Shown here: positions 23,842 to 36,671 of the stretch, one piece after another
How the letters are laid out: each line of letters begins with the position of its first letter
How positions within the stretch are numbered: position 1 is the first letter of the stretch
Source of the DNA: Argentina anserina
Taxonomy: Eukaryota > Streptophyta > Magnoliopsida > Rosales > Rosaceae
NCBI RefSeq assembly: GCF_933775445.1
Contig: NC_065877.1
Location: 18,786,001-18,850,000 of the forward strand
DNA: 64,000 bases
Direction: 5' to 3'
Program-made: the position numbers and the translations under genes
Notes under the pieces: model-generated
What the model was told of the DNA's origin: nothing
The model's database searches: none
Seen by the model: the letters and a program-made list of their open reading frames with translations, nothing else

Positions 23842-24069
23842 TGTTAAAGGAAAAACATTATTACCTTATTAGTGTGCCTTCGTCAAAATAACTGACGAAG
23901 ACAATTGGGTAATCAATATTGATATTTAGTTAATTACAGATCTAAATTATGTAACGGATCAATTTTTATTTATTGTTATTAAACTGATTGCTACCTTTCA
24001 TGTAATATTTCTCCTATATAAATGAGGTTTATAATAATACGAGTGGATCAATTCCGTTTCACTTTTACA
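23842..24069 (+). repeat. 3' LTR of the copia element, 228 bp
   Basis: TGTTAAAGG...CTTTTACA, followed by TSD TAAAT. It aligns with the split 5' LTR with about a dozen substitutions, so the element is not young. TATATAAA box near 24015. Confidence 0.92.
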
Positions 24070-24421
24070 TAAATCACATTATCAATGTCTTTAATTTTAT
24101 TTTTAATTTAGCTAAGCACTCTAGATGGATTTTGGAGCCACACGATCACTCAAACAAAACAATATTGCTGATGTGATGATGAGTTTCGTAGATGTCCTTG
24201 TCTTTGAGCAACACTAGTTAGAAAACAGGACAAGTTGTAGAAGGTTATCTCTGCAAAATCAAAAGGCATGGTCGGTGAAGCTAATCCTTATCTGACGCGA
24301 AACTCCCAACATAATCTTCCTCGTGTTTCATTTAAAAATAAGAAACGACTTGAAAAATAATAATTCTCCTTTTTACTTATAAGCTTCTGCACGCAAACGG
24401 CAAGAGAGACCCAAAAATCCC

Positions 24422-24423
<2 letters not shown>

Positions 24424-24468
<45 letters not shown>
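24424..24468. repeat. (CT)n microsatellite in the FLOE1-like 5' UTR
   Basis: About 22 CT units, 50-95 bp before the start codon. Such CT tracts are common in plant 5' UTRs. Confidence 0.9.
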
Positions 24469-24470
<2 letters not shown>

Positions 24471-24517
24471 TCTCTCTCTTGTTCGCCTCATCGAAACCTT
24501 GCTCCGATCCTTGCAAA

Positions 24518-27500
24518 ATGGCGTCTGGATCGTCGGGTCGAGCCAATTCGGGCTCGAAGGGCTTTGATTTCGCCTCCGACGACATTCTGTGCTCGTATGA
24601 AGACTTCGGCACCAACCAGGACTCCTCCAATGGAACTCACAACGACCCGGCCATCGGAACCAATTCCACCCAGGTATTAGGGTTCCGATCATCTTAATCA
24701 ATCTTTTTGTTTTTCTTTTAGGGCATTGTTTGTTTTTTATTATCAGCTGAAATTGAACAGCAGGTTCTGTTGCTTCAATTTTACAAACAAATTCGGTTTA
24801 TAAAGGCTTTATGTCGGGGTAGGCCGAGAGAGTGAGTCTATTTTGTGGTTGCTCCTAGAAGTCCTATTCAATAATCAAGACCAAGAACTTTCTGTTTGAT
24901 TTAGCTAATTTCCCTAACCACTAAGAACTAAAGTTTATCTCTTAAAAAAAAAGCCTAAAGTTTTTAGCATAAAAGCATTAGCTATCAAGCTATGGATTTA
25001 AGGGGTTATAGCGATATGTATAAACTAAATGGTGACTACAAATAACTGAAGAAGTTTTTTGGGTTGCTCTTGAGTTCTGGTGGTTGCCATGTTTGCGGCT
25101 GACAACTTGAAGGTACTAGCTTAATTGCGTGAAATTATGCAGAAACTTAGTGTTGTAACTGATAAGCATGTACAGTTCTATAGGCATCAGTATGGTCTCA
25201 AGTGCTGAGATTTCTGTAAAACTTGCTCTGGAGTATTGAATTAAGTGATGAGCTTGTGAATATAAGTTATGGTTAATTTTGTTCCTTGAAAATAGCATAT
25301 TGAGGAGGTGAGTACGCACATTGATTTTGAATGGAAGTTTTTTCTATAGGCTATGTGCCATTGTTGTTCTAATTTAATGTAAAACTTATGAGCGAAACTA
25401 GTTGTCAGCTACGTTTAGCTGGTGTTATGGTAATTTCTGATATTACAATAGTCAATTTAATTATGTTACACTTGCGTGATTTAAAAAAAAAGTTTAAAAA
25501 ATGTGAGATAAATAGGGATTGGGAATATAGTTGCCTCGTTTGATAATTGACTGCCTAATTATATTGCTGAATAGAGTGGGGCTCCTGAAAATCACTTTGT
25601 TGGTAATTGCAAATTGATTTATTAATCAGCTTTCCCCTCAATATTGCAACAGCTAGCTTCTTCGTTAAATCGAAGAATGTCTAATATGTTTGAAATTTGA
25701 TTTGTGAAATTCGGGATTGCCTTGAAGTTTCAGAAATATATGGTGTTGTTGACAAGATTATTTGTTGGACCACATGTTGTGTTGAAAGCTGACAAACCCC
25801 TTTACTTTTCTTTCCTTGAGAGTTTTCTATTCTCCAATTCCATATTTAATCATTTATAAGAGTCTTTCCTATGACCTTTCAATATTCAGTGAGTTTGGCC
25901 AAGTGCATGTTTTGTTCGTCAGCTAATCTTACCATAGTTTAGAAGCATAGTAGAGACTTCTGTCTACTGACTAGTGAGTGCTATGTGCTACTTCTACCAG
26001 GATTTTCACAAAAGTAGGATGGCTAGATCACCAATGTACTCTTCAGCTGCCTATGCCCAACCTGAAGACTCTCTCAACCAAGAAGTAATTGCTACTGTTG
26101 AAAAGAGCATGAAAAAATATGCTGACAATCTCATGCGCTTCCTCGAGGGAATTAGTTCACGGCTGTCGCAGTTGGAGTTATATTGCTACAATCTTGATAA
26201 GTCCATCGGTGAGATGCGTTCTGATTTAAATCGTGATCGCGGGGAGGCGGATACAAAGCTCAAAACTCTTGAGAAACATCTTCAAGAGGTAAGTTGCAAC
26301 TCTTTATTCCTTATATGTATTGAATATGTCTGGTGGAATATGATGTATAGGCATTGCTCATGTGCCGGTATTTGATTTATTAGTCTTGTGTGTCCATTTA
26401 TTGCATTCGGATGGGTATAACTGTGGAATTGTCATCTTAATTGACTACATCCGTAAGCTTTCTCTTGTAGGATTCTCTCTTGGCTGATGGATACGGATCT
26501 TCTCTAACACAATGTAATTCGTTTGAATGAATTGGGTTTTTAAAATCGGGTTTTGAATGAATATTTTGTACTCCTATGCCTCTCATTGAGTTTTTGATTT
26601 TAGTACTCTGCAACCAAGGATTTTGGATGTTAGGAAGGGTTTTTATGAAATGAAAATTCAGAGCCTCAATCATCTGGACCTTGTTGTCTCTCATGACTGT
26701 TGTATTTGTTCACTTCTTGTAGTAATTCCAGGTTTTTGCAATTATTGAACTTGTGTGATGCCCATTTCAGGTCCATAGGTCTGTCCAGATCCTGAGAGAC
26801 AAGCAAGAACTTGCTGAGACTCAAAAAGAATTAGCCAAGCTTCAGCTTGCACAGAAAGGATCTTCTTCTTCAATCCATTCCCAAACAAATGAGGAAAGAG
26901 CATCACCACCTACCTCAGATGGTCAGAAGACTGACAACACATCTGAAACACCTAACCAGCAGTTAGCTCTCGCCTTGCCCCACCAAGTAGCACCACAGCA
27001 ACAACCGGCGGCACCTCCACAACAGGCGCCAACACAGAATGCGACCGCACAACAGCAAACCTATTACTTACCTCAAACTCAGCTATCAAATCCGTCGCCC
27101 CCACAACAGCATCCGCAGAGTCAGTATTTGGCTTCGGATACTCAGTATCGAACCCCGCAACTGCAAGACCCTAGAGTGGCACCACAGCCAACTCAATCTC
27201 AAGTGAATCAACCACAAGTCCAACCGTTCCCTCAGTATCCACAGCAACTACCACAGCAGTTGCCTCAGCAGGTGCAGTACCCACAACAGCCATCGATGCC
27301 GTCTATGCAACAACCCCACATGAGGCCACCATCAACACCTGTGTACCCGCCATACCCAACTGGTCAACAGACGAACCCATCTCCTCCTGAGACTCTGCCA
27401 AACAGCATGTCAATGCAAGTATCATATTCGAGTGTTCCTCAACCTGGTTCTGGTCGTTCTGATACCATTCCTTTTGGATATAGCGGAGCTGGTAGAACAA

Positions 27501-27937
27501 TGCCACAGCAGCCTCCACCCCAGCAGATTAAGGGTGCTTTTGGAGGTCAACAAGGTGATGGGTATGCCTCTGCTGGGCCTCACCCTGCACTTCCCCCAGG
27601 GAGTACATATATGATGTTTGATAGTGAAGGGGGTAGAAATCCTTATTCTGCCCAGATGCCTCACTACAGTCAAGGTGGATATCCTCCAGCTGGTGCCTCT
27701 CAGACTCCACAACCAACAACAGCTCCAAATCATATGGTCCGCAACCCGCAATTCATTCGTAACCATCCATACAATGAGTTGATTGAGAAGTTGGTGAGCA
27801 TGGGTTTTAGGGGTGATCATGTTGCCAGTGTGATCCAGAGGATGGAGGAAAGCGGCCAAACCATCGATTTTAATGCTGTGATTGACAGGTTGAATGTTCA
27901 TTCATCTCCGCCTCCACAGAGAGGATGGTCAGGGTAA
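24518..27937 (+). CDS. FLOE1: FLOE1-like prion-like condensate protein (DUF1421)
   Basis: Three coding exons, 24518-24673, 26001-26288 and 26771-27937, join in frame to 536 codons. Domains: a Ser/Asp-rich N-terminus (MASGSSGRANSGSKGFDFAS...), a coiled-coil region (about residues 80-175; KKYADNLMRFLEGISSRLSQLE, then DKQELAETQKELAKLQ), a long Gln/Pro/Ser-rich disordered region (about 200-470) and the C-terminal DUF1421/UBA-like domain (NELIEKLVSMGFRGDHVASVIQRM). This is the layout of Arabidopsis FLOE1 (At4g28300), which forms hydration-dependent condensates in seeds and tunes germination under water limitation. FLOE2 and FLOE3 share the layout; the near-identical N-terminus favours FLOE1. The ATG follows a CT-rich leader. 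Exon 1 and 2 are separated by a 1.3 kb intron. No break is seen. Confidence 0.9.
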
Positions 27938-28004
27938 ACGGAGAAGGGCAGGAAACATTCCAGTTGAGTAACAGTCATTGCGTGTGTTTTTTTATTACGC
28001 ATTG

Positions 28005-28010
28005 AATAAA
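28005..28010 (+). terminator. Poly(A) signal AATAAA of the FLOE1-like gene
   Basis: AATAAA lies about 70 bp after the stop, and T-rich DNA follows. The true cleavage site is unknown. Confidence 0.5.
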
Positions 28011-28019
28011 GGCTGATGA

Positions 28020-29053
28020 TAGGTGTATGGTGTCCTCATATGGTTTTGAGGGATACAAGGATATTATTGTATATCTGTAACCGCATTGCAAGATCTTGAC
28101 GTTTAATTTATGTCAGTACTGGGTAGCTGTTCTCCTTTGCCTTTTGTTATACGCATTGTTCTAGTGTTGGGATCTATTTCTGTAATGAGTCTTTTCTTAC
28201 CAGTGCACCATCGATGATTCTCGCGCGAGTTATGATGTGAATCCCACTGAACTGTAACAGTTCCTCAGTTCCTAAGAGTTCCAGTGTAACTGAGATGTTA
28301 TTCTACTCGTTTGTGTGTTTATATGAAGTCAACAGTCCTAAATTATTCATGGGTTTCTTGTCATGTACGATTTGATCGGAAACTCAGGCCGACATAAAAG
28401 AGCCACTTTGAGATCAATGACGGTCTTCTGTGTCCATACTTGGTACTTGGTAAATCGACGGGTTGAGTCGTTCAAATTTATCAGATGATATAGCACACCA
28501 TTGTTTTTTTTTTTTTTTGAAAGGGAAACGTAGAATTTACATTCCCGTTGCTTAACAACAAAGTAAAAGAAGCGCGTTTGACTTTATGGTTAGAGGTAGA
28601 TCCATCCTAATCTTGAGGCAAATGTCCAAGCAAAAACGGTAACGGGGTGTTTGGGACGCGCAGCACATAGAATTATAACAAGATTCTGACAAATACATCT
28701 GCGGCTTTGCGTGGGAAACCCTCAAAAGAAGGAAATGAATTATTTACTTCTGACAGAACCTTCCTTTAGTTGTTTACCAATTCCTTCTCTTTGGTAATGA
28801 AACATTGAAACTATTTATGCAGTGCATTTCCAAAAAAAACATTATGCAGTGCAGTAGAATAATCGGAAAACTTATATTGAGAATCTTATAATATCAGGAC
28901 TTGGTGATGATTTTTAAATGAATTTTAAACCTTTCATCCAACCGTCTATTTGAAAGTCTTTACCAAGTCTTCATTATAAGGTCCTCAATGAAAACTCTCT
29001 CGTAGAATAATATTGTGTAATCCAGTGTTCAATTGACCCAGTGGTGGTACTAT
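28020..29053. other. 3' flank of the FLOE1-like gene; no gene seen
   Basis: The first few hundred bases may be alternative 3' UTR. A T16 run lies at 28503-28518. No ORF or domain is recognised. Confidence 0.4.
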
Positions 29054-29824
29054 CAGGGGCGTAGCTAGCCTATTTTTTGAGTGACTCAAGCATCTCCAAG
29101 CTTAAGACAAGAAAAAAAACTAGGTTTTTAATCTTTTATTTTTGAGATTCTTTTTAGCCAAGCATCCCCAAATAATCAACTCTACTAATTTGTTCCCCTT
29201 CCAAACTTTACTCTTCTTCCTCAATAGCATGTCCTCACCCAAGTATCTCTTCTTTTAGAATGCTGGTGCCTAGATTAATTACCAGCTAGTACGTTGCTTA
29301 CAAATGAATAAATGTAATTGTGTTAGATTTTGATTATAAACACCGTTTTGTCTGATATATATGAGTATTATTTTTCAATTGTTATAAGCGTCTATTAGAC
29401 TCAAATGACAATTTAGGAGTCCAAACCAAAGCGTTCGGAAAAAAAATTGCTTCATGGTTTCAATGAAATCTCCAACCTACAAGTTCAAATCTAAATTATA
29501 TTCATTTCTTATCTTTCCGAAGCTTTACTGATCAACCACGATTTTTAATTCAGTTTTCATTGGTCATTTTTTAACTTTTCGAACTGATAATATAATGTTT
29601 AGTAAATGATTCTGGATTACAATGTGGTATATGAATATTTAATTAGTTAGTTTATGTTATTTGTATATATGCATTAGAAGAGTAAGCCTCATTACATTCA
29701 ATGACTAGGAAGATTGATTTTGATTTCAAAAGTAAAATTCTTTCGTGTCGTCGAGATTCTCCACTAGCTTTTTATAGTTAAGTTCAAGTTAATCCCCAAT
29801 GATGCAATCCTAGATTCGCCACTG
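29054..29824. mobile_element. hAT-like non-autonomous element (771 bp)
   Basis: The left end CAGGGGCGTAGCTAG and the reverse complement of the right end, CAGTGGCGAATCTAG, form a 15 bp imperfect TIR matching at 12 positions. Flanking octamers GGTACTAT and GATACCGT agree at five positions, consistent with an old 8 bp TSD. No transposase is visible. Confidence 0.55.
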
Positions 29825-31128
29825 GATACCGTGATAGTCTCGGGTGGATGTATTTCCAATTTTAATCTTAAAGAGCAATTATAAATTTATTTAAAACCAA
29901 CCAGCATGATAGTGAGCTGGATGTGAATTCTAGTCCGACTAAATCAGTTCACAAATTATCTAATTATTTTTTTAAAAACATTTATGGGCCGTACAACTAC
30001 CTTCAAGCTTTCATAAATAAAGCTTTCATAAATAAAACTTTCAATTACAAGAGTGGAACATAAAGCCTAAATATGCTCTAAACCCTTTATTATAATAAAT
30101 CTCTAAAAAAAATTCTGAAATACTATCGAGAATCTCTATACAATGCATGTATTATAACAAATATTCTAATGACGACTTTATTTACTTTGCAACGTGACAT
30201 AATTGAGATAGCACTAGATTTGTAGCCCTAAAAATGATGAAGTAGCGATTACATATCCTAAGGTCCAATAAAATAGCTCTTTAACTATGTTACCGCCAGA
30301 GTACAATAATTTTTATAATATTTTAATAAATCTTACTTTGCTGATTTAATATTTGTGGTGTTTATGTTAGTGTTAACTATAGTACTGTGATGATGTATCG
30401 AAAAAAAAAACAAGATATGGTACCGAGATGTGAAAAACTGACCTCTTTTTTGGATCAATTATCATTCTAGTACATCTTTGCCAGAATCTAAGTAAAATCA
30501 AGCACTATAGTCTTAGCTTGGTTAGCACTTTGGCGAGGAATATGCACATAAACCTAGTGAAAACTGTGTACTAAGTTAGTTTCAAGTAACTAGCTATTGT
30601 ATGTTTATTTATGGGTGCTAAGTTAATTTATAAGTGAGATCTCTCAACTCTGAGGAGAATTGGATGATGTTATATGTGCAGGCTCTTTTTTTTTTTTGGA
30701 CAAATGAGATTTTCATTAATCTAAAAAATTATAGTACAAACTTAATAGGCTAAGATTAAAAGGAAATTTACTTTCAACTTTTCATAAACTAAAAAGGTCA
30801 AAGCCTATCTCCATTTAATCCTAACTTTCTAGGCCCAAGAAAGTAAAAATTACAAGACTCATGAAAAAGCCCAAAAACACATAAAATCCTAACGTTAACT
30901 ACTACACTCTTCAACCGCCGGCAAGACAGAGAGGCCACCAACAAGACAAAGAGGCCACCAACGATGACCTGGGTTGTTGCTGCACTCCGTCTTTGTTCAA
31001 AAATACAGCTTGTGGAGAAATCTGACAGAAAGAGTTTGAGCTAAGAAATCCCAAACAACAAAAACAGAAAAAAGTAGAATGAATCCAACAATCCGACCAT
31101 GGATCTATAATCTCTACCTAGCAACTTA
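29825..31128. other. Intergenic AT-rich DNA; no gene seen
   Basis: It holds a short tandem repeat of AGCTTTCATAAATAA units (30006-30040) and a T15 run (about 30685-30699) followed by GAGATTTTCATTAA, like the antisense tail of a LINE-type insertion. Nothing codes. Confidence 0.4.
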
Positions 31129-31298
31129 GAGCATCTCCAACCCATGTCTTTTGACAGGGTGGAGGCTCAACGGTAACATTTGACACAACACTGTAATTCC
31201 AACCGGTATGCTAAATTCTACGTGGTGCTAGGTGGATTTGACATATGAGACCACACTGTCAAATTTAACATGAGCTCCAAACAATGTCAATTTTTTTC

Positions 31299-31318
31299 TT
31301 CTCTCTCTCTCTCTCTCT

Positions 31319-31377
<59 letters not shown>
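31299..31377. repeat. (CT)n microsatellite inside the MITE
   Basis: Nearly 80 bp of CT units with one TTTT interruption. Confidence 0.9.
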
Positions 31378-31381
<4 letters not shown>

Positions 31382-31775
31382 GTCATGACAACCTTCATAA
31401 GTTCTAGAACAACAACTGGGTTTTAAGAACGATGGGTGATATTTATGGGTTTTCTTTCGATCTGCATAAAGCATCAATTTGGTTTAGATCTGCAATTGTT
31501 CTTGCATATGTGAAAAGAGGTGTAAAGGAGATAGATGCAAATCACAATAGGTCTGTAATTAAAGATGTGTGAATGAGACACAAAACCAAATTTGTCTACA
31601 ATTTTGAGAGAATAGATAGAGTTGAGAAGACTTACCGAGTAGTAGAGATTTGATGCAAAAACAGAAAAATAATATGGGATGAAGGGTACACAAGTCTGCC
31701 CTGAAAACTTGAAGTTTGAATAATATCTTCTTGATCAGATCAAGTTTTTGATGTTTGTGTTTTTATATTGAAAAC

Positions 31776-31952
31776 TGTTCCGGGAGAATTATTATTATAC
31801 CCTTGTGTGTGTCTTAGCCTAATAGGTTTCCTGTTAGGAGATAGATTAGCATCTCCGTAATAGATTAAGACTCCGAATCCTACGGGATTGTGGTTTTGTA
31901 ATGCCTATATATAGGGCCCCATATCATTCAATAATACACAATTATTTCATCC
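31776..31952 (+). repeat. 5' LTR of the second copia element
   Basis: It aligns with 36672-36848 at high identity (differences such as TTCCGGGAG/TTCTTGGAG and TGTTAGGAG/TATTAGCAG). The exact 3' boundary is uncertain by a few bases. Confidence 0.85.
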
Positions 31953-32499
31953 AAAAAAAAATATAACACATTCTATGGGACACACTTAAAGTGATTCAAT
32001 AAACGTCTATGGCGTTGTATTACCAGAGTTGACCTTGAAGCATGCTCCACATCCGAGAAACACATGTCATTTTTGGCACCTGTATCTATTTCTTGAGGGA
32101 ATTTTGGAGATGAAAACGTAACATTCTTCCATTCTCAAGTAAGCACATTTTTGAGCCTCAGGCTAAGGCTCCACCCAATCTGATATGCAAGATTTTGTTA
32201 CTACGGACTTTTGATTAGTCAATCTATTTTGACTATGTTTTCTGCTTACTATTTTTGGAATTGGAAGCTTGTTTGTGTTGTATTAAATATTGGCATATTC
32301 TATAAAATTTCTCGTATTTCTCGTTTACAAGATGGACTCGTGAGAATTTTATTTGCCTTGGCTTAGCATGCATGGTCAATGTTTGCAACTCACGTGGTTT
32401 TTAAATTGACCGTTTTTGGGTTACATGAGACCCCAATAGCACTACATTGTGATTTTGGACCTTAAAATTTGGAAAACGGTACTCGAAACGTCAAAATTG

Positions 32500-32760
32500 A
32501 CATCGTTTTTCCCGGTTACTTTTTCGGCGTTTCCGGAACGTTTTCCGGCGTATTCGCGCCGCCTTCCGGCCATTTCCGGCGTTTTCGGCACCGCCATCCG
32601 GTTCCTGACTGCGTTCCCTGTCGGACCTGAAGTTATGGCCTCCATACCGGCCAGCTCCGACGCAGCCGGCCGGATTTCCGGCAATCGGTGCTGCCGGCTT
32701 CCAGCGAGTTTTTCCGACAATTGTTTGTCGTTTCTCGTCATTTTTCCGGCATATTTCAGC
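32500..32760 (+). other. CpG-rich leader of the second copia element, with TTCCGGC repeats
   Basis: About a dozen TTCCGG or CCGGC words occur in 260 bp within AT-rich surroundings. The frames open on both strands are side effects of this composition. The first copia element has a comparable C/G-rich leader at 16255-16565, so this is likely a structured 5' leader. Confidence 0.45.
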
Positions 32761-33104
32761 AGTCCTTGCTGCCACATTTTCCTAGTCTAAATTTCACCCG
32801 GTTTTGAGTTATTTTGACATGGTTTTCCGGTTAATTTTCCAGTTTTCTCCAAGTCGTTTCATAGCTCAAATGATTTTATTATTATTGGTGACCACCCGCA
32901 CCAAATGGATGGTTTTCCACCTTAATTGCTTGGTATTCAACTGCTCTAATACCATATTTTTCCAACTCTTAAGTTGAAGAATGTAGTTTTATTGCCATGT
33001 GATACACTCGATGGGATTGCACATTTGTTTCAATCTCCCCTCTTACAATATCCTACGGCGTATTGTCTAGAGAAGTTCACCGCGTCGTTGACTCTTTTAA
33101 TCTT

Positions 33105-34480
33105 CATTTTGAGAATGTCCCGCCGTGAAATCGAGTGTCTTGCTAATTGCGTAACCACCCACACTGTCCTACGGCGCAGATTGTGTTCTATATCTTCGTG
33201 CCTTGCTAAGTTTTAAAGGCCATACATGCCAATGATGGATTTTCATCTTGATATTTGTGTTAAGAATGGAGAGGAATAAATCTGTCAGATTTCATTGATA
33301 GTAGCTTTTTCAAGCTTAGACAATAGCTTTGTTCGCCTGCAGACATAGTTTCGCTTGCATGCAACAGTTGCTTTATGTAACTCAAGATTCTTTGAATCAT
33401 GGGTTCGGTTTTGCTGTCTCCTCGGTTTTGACATGATCATTTTTCAGTTATTTTGAACGAAATATGATGATTCGAGTTCTTTGAAATTCACATGATCATC
33501 TATTTTTCATGTTCACGAAGCGATTGGAGGATCACCTCACCCGTGCTCCACACGGTGAGGCCGAGCCAGCCCCTCCCGGCAGTTCCATGGCATTGAGGCC
33601 GTCGATGGCGGCATCCCTTCCTTCACAGGAGCTTGTGATGCCTCCCATGTTTTCTAATGCCTCCATGACAATCTATGATGCCCATCGCTCACTTTGCAAA
33701 GCTTGTTCTTTTGCTAGATTTCAAGGAAGTCCTTCTTTGCTAAGGCTCCAACCGAGAACATTTCATTCTTACGAAGTATTTAAGGTGACATTAGTGGAAC
33801 CTATCAAACCGAATGCGGACATTTTTCGGTATTTTTATGGTACAGGTTAAGAGCATCGACGCCTTGGTCACACGTCGCTTTGCTTTCCACAAGGAACGCT
33901 GCATTTGCTAAGTTTTTTGCTATGATCATCATACTTAGGGCTCACCACCTTTCCCATCCTCTCAAATCTATTTCATTGGATACCGTTGGAGAGTTCACCT
34001 CCACGACTTTGATGATTTTGTTTTGCATGTCTACTAAGATCGTCGTTGAACATATTATTCCTCATGTTCATTCACTGTATGATCTAACAGAGCTCGGATT
34101 TGGTTATGGGTACTAACCTGCCGATTTTTGCATGGAGATATGTAATGATGTTGCTTGCAGCGACACTTATTCGTTTTAGACCCACAATTTGCCAAGCGTT
34201 TAGTGCGTACCAGATGGTTACTGGATACAATCCCAACGTTCTTTTCATTAAACGCCTATTTGGTTAAAGTTGTTTATGTGCCTCTATTGTAGTTATCTCA
34301 ATGGGTCTACTTGAAACGATTAAGTATTCTAGTTGGTTATGATTTATGAATCACCAACACTTGTCCGTTATTTCTAATCTACAACCGTTGATCTCTATCC
34401 TGTGATATTAGTAGACAGTCACTTTGATGAGACATACTTCCCGTCATTAGGGGGAGCTATGGAATGCTCCCATTTCGGTT
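33105..34480 (+). pseudogene. Protease and integrase remnant of the second copia element
   Basis: It begins MSRREIECLANCVTTHTV (protease), then HRSLCKACSFARFQG (GAG-pre-integrase end), then integrase pieces HPLKSISLDTVGEF, VVEHIIPHVHS and QAFSAYQMVTGY, closing with a CHFDETYFPSLGG-like segment near 34450. Frame changes and stops are frequent. Confidence 0.8.
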
Positions 34481-35059
34481 TTAATGCTAGGAATTAACGT
34501 GGTGTGGCACTATATCTCATTAAGATCCCGCACTACTCAAAGTGAGCAAATGTGCAACGCATTATCTACCTCCAGAAAGTTAAAGATTCGATGCTCAATG
34601 ACTTTACCGATATTGCGAAAGTGACGAGATCGCACATAAATGTTGTGATGTGCCGGTGAGGTTGGAACTCTCAGAATATGAGAGAATTTTCATATGACCT
34701 GGTCCTAACACCGTTGGCACCATCCCTAATAGTGGGAAGGAATCCGGCTATGGCACAATCGTACGCTGTGGTGTTGTCGGCGCCCGTGGTATTGCACCAC
34801 AAAACAAGGGCGGCAAACGCAAAGATAGACTAGTAAGGGTCATAGCTGCGGTCTTGGATCCTACCTAGATGAGGGGGAGACCATTATTCTCTGGAATCAA
34901 AACCAGAAGAGAAGCGAAGTGCGTAGGAACAAGTATTTTGCCCATCATCAAGAGATATTCTCTAAACATGTGTATCAACTAAGTTTCTGTGGGACGCTAC
35001 AGACTCATTTTGTTGATGTTAGAGAACAATATAAATCTCACGAATTGATCATATACAGT

Positions 35060-35560
35060 GCGTGCATGTGTTTAATGGATTGATCTCCCATGATTGATGA
35101 TGTATTCGCTTATGCTCTTATTCCGTTGTAAAGTATCAACGATGAGCAACTTGACCGAAGTGGAAAGAATTAATACAGGCTGAACTAGACTTGTTATGTT
35201 GATCGTTGTTCGTAAGTGTAATGAGAAAGATGAAGTCATGCGATATATGCAGGACTTATGGCGCAAAGATTGTCTCATTATCCTAGTATTGACTACGATG
35301 AGTTATATTCTCTCGTTATGGACAGAATTGCTTTCCGCTACTTGATCAGTAGTAGTGTCCATGAAAACTGATTTGCAGCATATGATAGTGGTCATAGAAT
35401 ATCTGTAAAGGGATCTTGACGCAGATATGAGAGTGCCCGAGGGACTTGCCTCCAGACCACGGAGAGCTTATGTAATCAGATTGTGACGTTTGAGAGAACG
35501 TAGTACAATTAGTTGCAAGAACTCATACCCATATGTGTTCATATGAAAGCTAATTCTTGA
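35060..35560 (+). pseudogene. Reverse transcriptase remnant of the second copia element
   Basis: Pieces IDDVFAYAL, EWKELIQAELDLL, VRKCNEKDEVMRY and SIDYDELYSLVMDRIAFRYL are found in order, in several frames. They correspond to the RT N-terminal half of the first element. No catalytic YVDD is found. Confidence 0.7.
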
Positions 35561-36671
35561 TTCTCTATTTCGTCTAAGTAAAGATGATGAAGAGATTCAA
35601 TGAGCTATAGATTCAGATATGTAAGTGTTGTTGGGACACTATTGCTTTCATTATGACGTGATTAACTATGCGCCTATGCATTGTCATTGGACTTGCATTG
35701 CTTCTTTGACATGGGTTTAGTTCTACACTTAGTGAACCAATACAAATCCTATCCGCACCAACGCCGCTAGCAGCTCCAGCAACATCAACGTACGCCTTGG
35801 TGTAGCAGTCGAAACTGGTAGCGTAAAGGATACGTACGGTTCCGTTTTGGACCAAAATCAGTCCTTTATTTGTCCATTCCCCCATTCGTTTTGCGAAAGA
35901 CACATTGAATGTGACAAATAAGAATCTGTCCAGTTTCGTAGGTCAAATTCAACGAGACTTACAAGACAGCTCACTCGATGAAATATGGTGAAATTGATAC
36001 CGTTGGAAAGGTCTATGTGTCTACTTTCCAGGGACACTAACCATTTGTTCATAGCTATCATATTGAGTGAGTTATGGCCGTTTTAGCAAAGTAGAAACAG
36101 TTCTGTCTGGAAATTTGCAAGTCAGTCAACTTTGACAGAGAATGGTGAACTGCTCCGATCGGATTAGGTTGTGAACCTTATGTCATTGGAAAGCCACGGG
36201 TGTCTACTTTCCAGAACATTTTACGGTTCGCTGATACCTATTTTGACGAAGAAGTTATTGTCGTTTAAGTGAGTGAATGTCATTCTACCCGAGAATCTGA
36301 TTTTCATTGCAAACTCTTGTTTTGAGTTGTTATGCAATCTTGTTTCCTAAGATCTAAGTTTGGCTAAGTATAGCATGAATGATCTAATGATATGTGGCTA
36401 CATTAATGATTAATCATTAGCCCAAGACTACGTTTGAGAAGCATGTAATGAACGTTGTATACGTTGTTCTTTGTACTCCATGATTATGGCACTAATCAGG
36501 GAGAGTTGTTTATCCCTCACATGATGCTATCAAATGTAGATGGTGCGTTGTGCTCTTTTTCCCTTAGATCAAGCTTTTGTTTTTACCCAAGAGGTTTTTA
36601 TTTTGCTGACAATGTTTTTACTGAGGCAACGATGTGTACCATGCAACCCAGGCATGCGACACAAGCGGAAG

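Larger units (their letters stand above)
13497..24069 (+). mobile_element. Ty1/copia retrotransposon, decayed, carrying two nested insertions
   Basis: The element runs from a TGTTAAAGG terminus to a CTTTTACA terminus and is flanked by the perfect 5 bp target duplication TAAAT (13492-13496 and 24070-24074). The order gag, protease, integrase, reverse transcriptase, RNase H identifies Ty1/copia. All ORFs carry stops and frameshifts. Removing the TIR element in the 5' LTR (13578-16036) and the solo LTR plus one TSD copy (1563 bp) leaves about 6.55 kb. Bases 16181-17008 are the leader: a C- and G-rich part at 16255-16565, with a direct repeat of CGTTCCGGCCCACCCCG, then AT-rich DNA. Confidence 0.93.

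Noticed and set aside
27303..27901. Antisense frames in FLOE1-like exon 3
   Set aside because: Shadows of the Gln/Pro-rich coding strand.
32442..32790. Overlapping open frames on both strands
   Set aside because: They arise from the CpG-rich TTCCGGC-repeat leader and show no domain.
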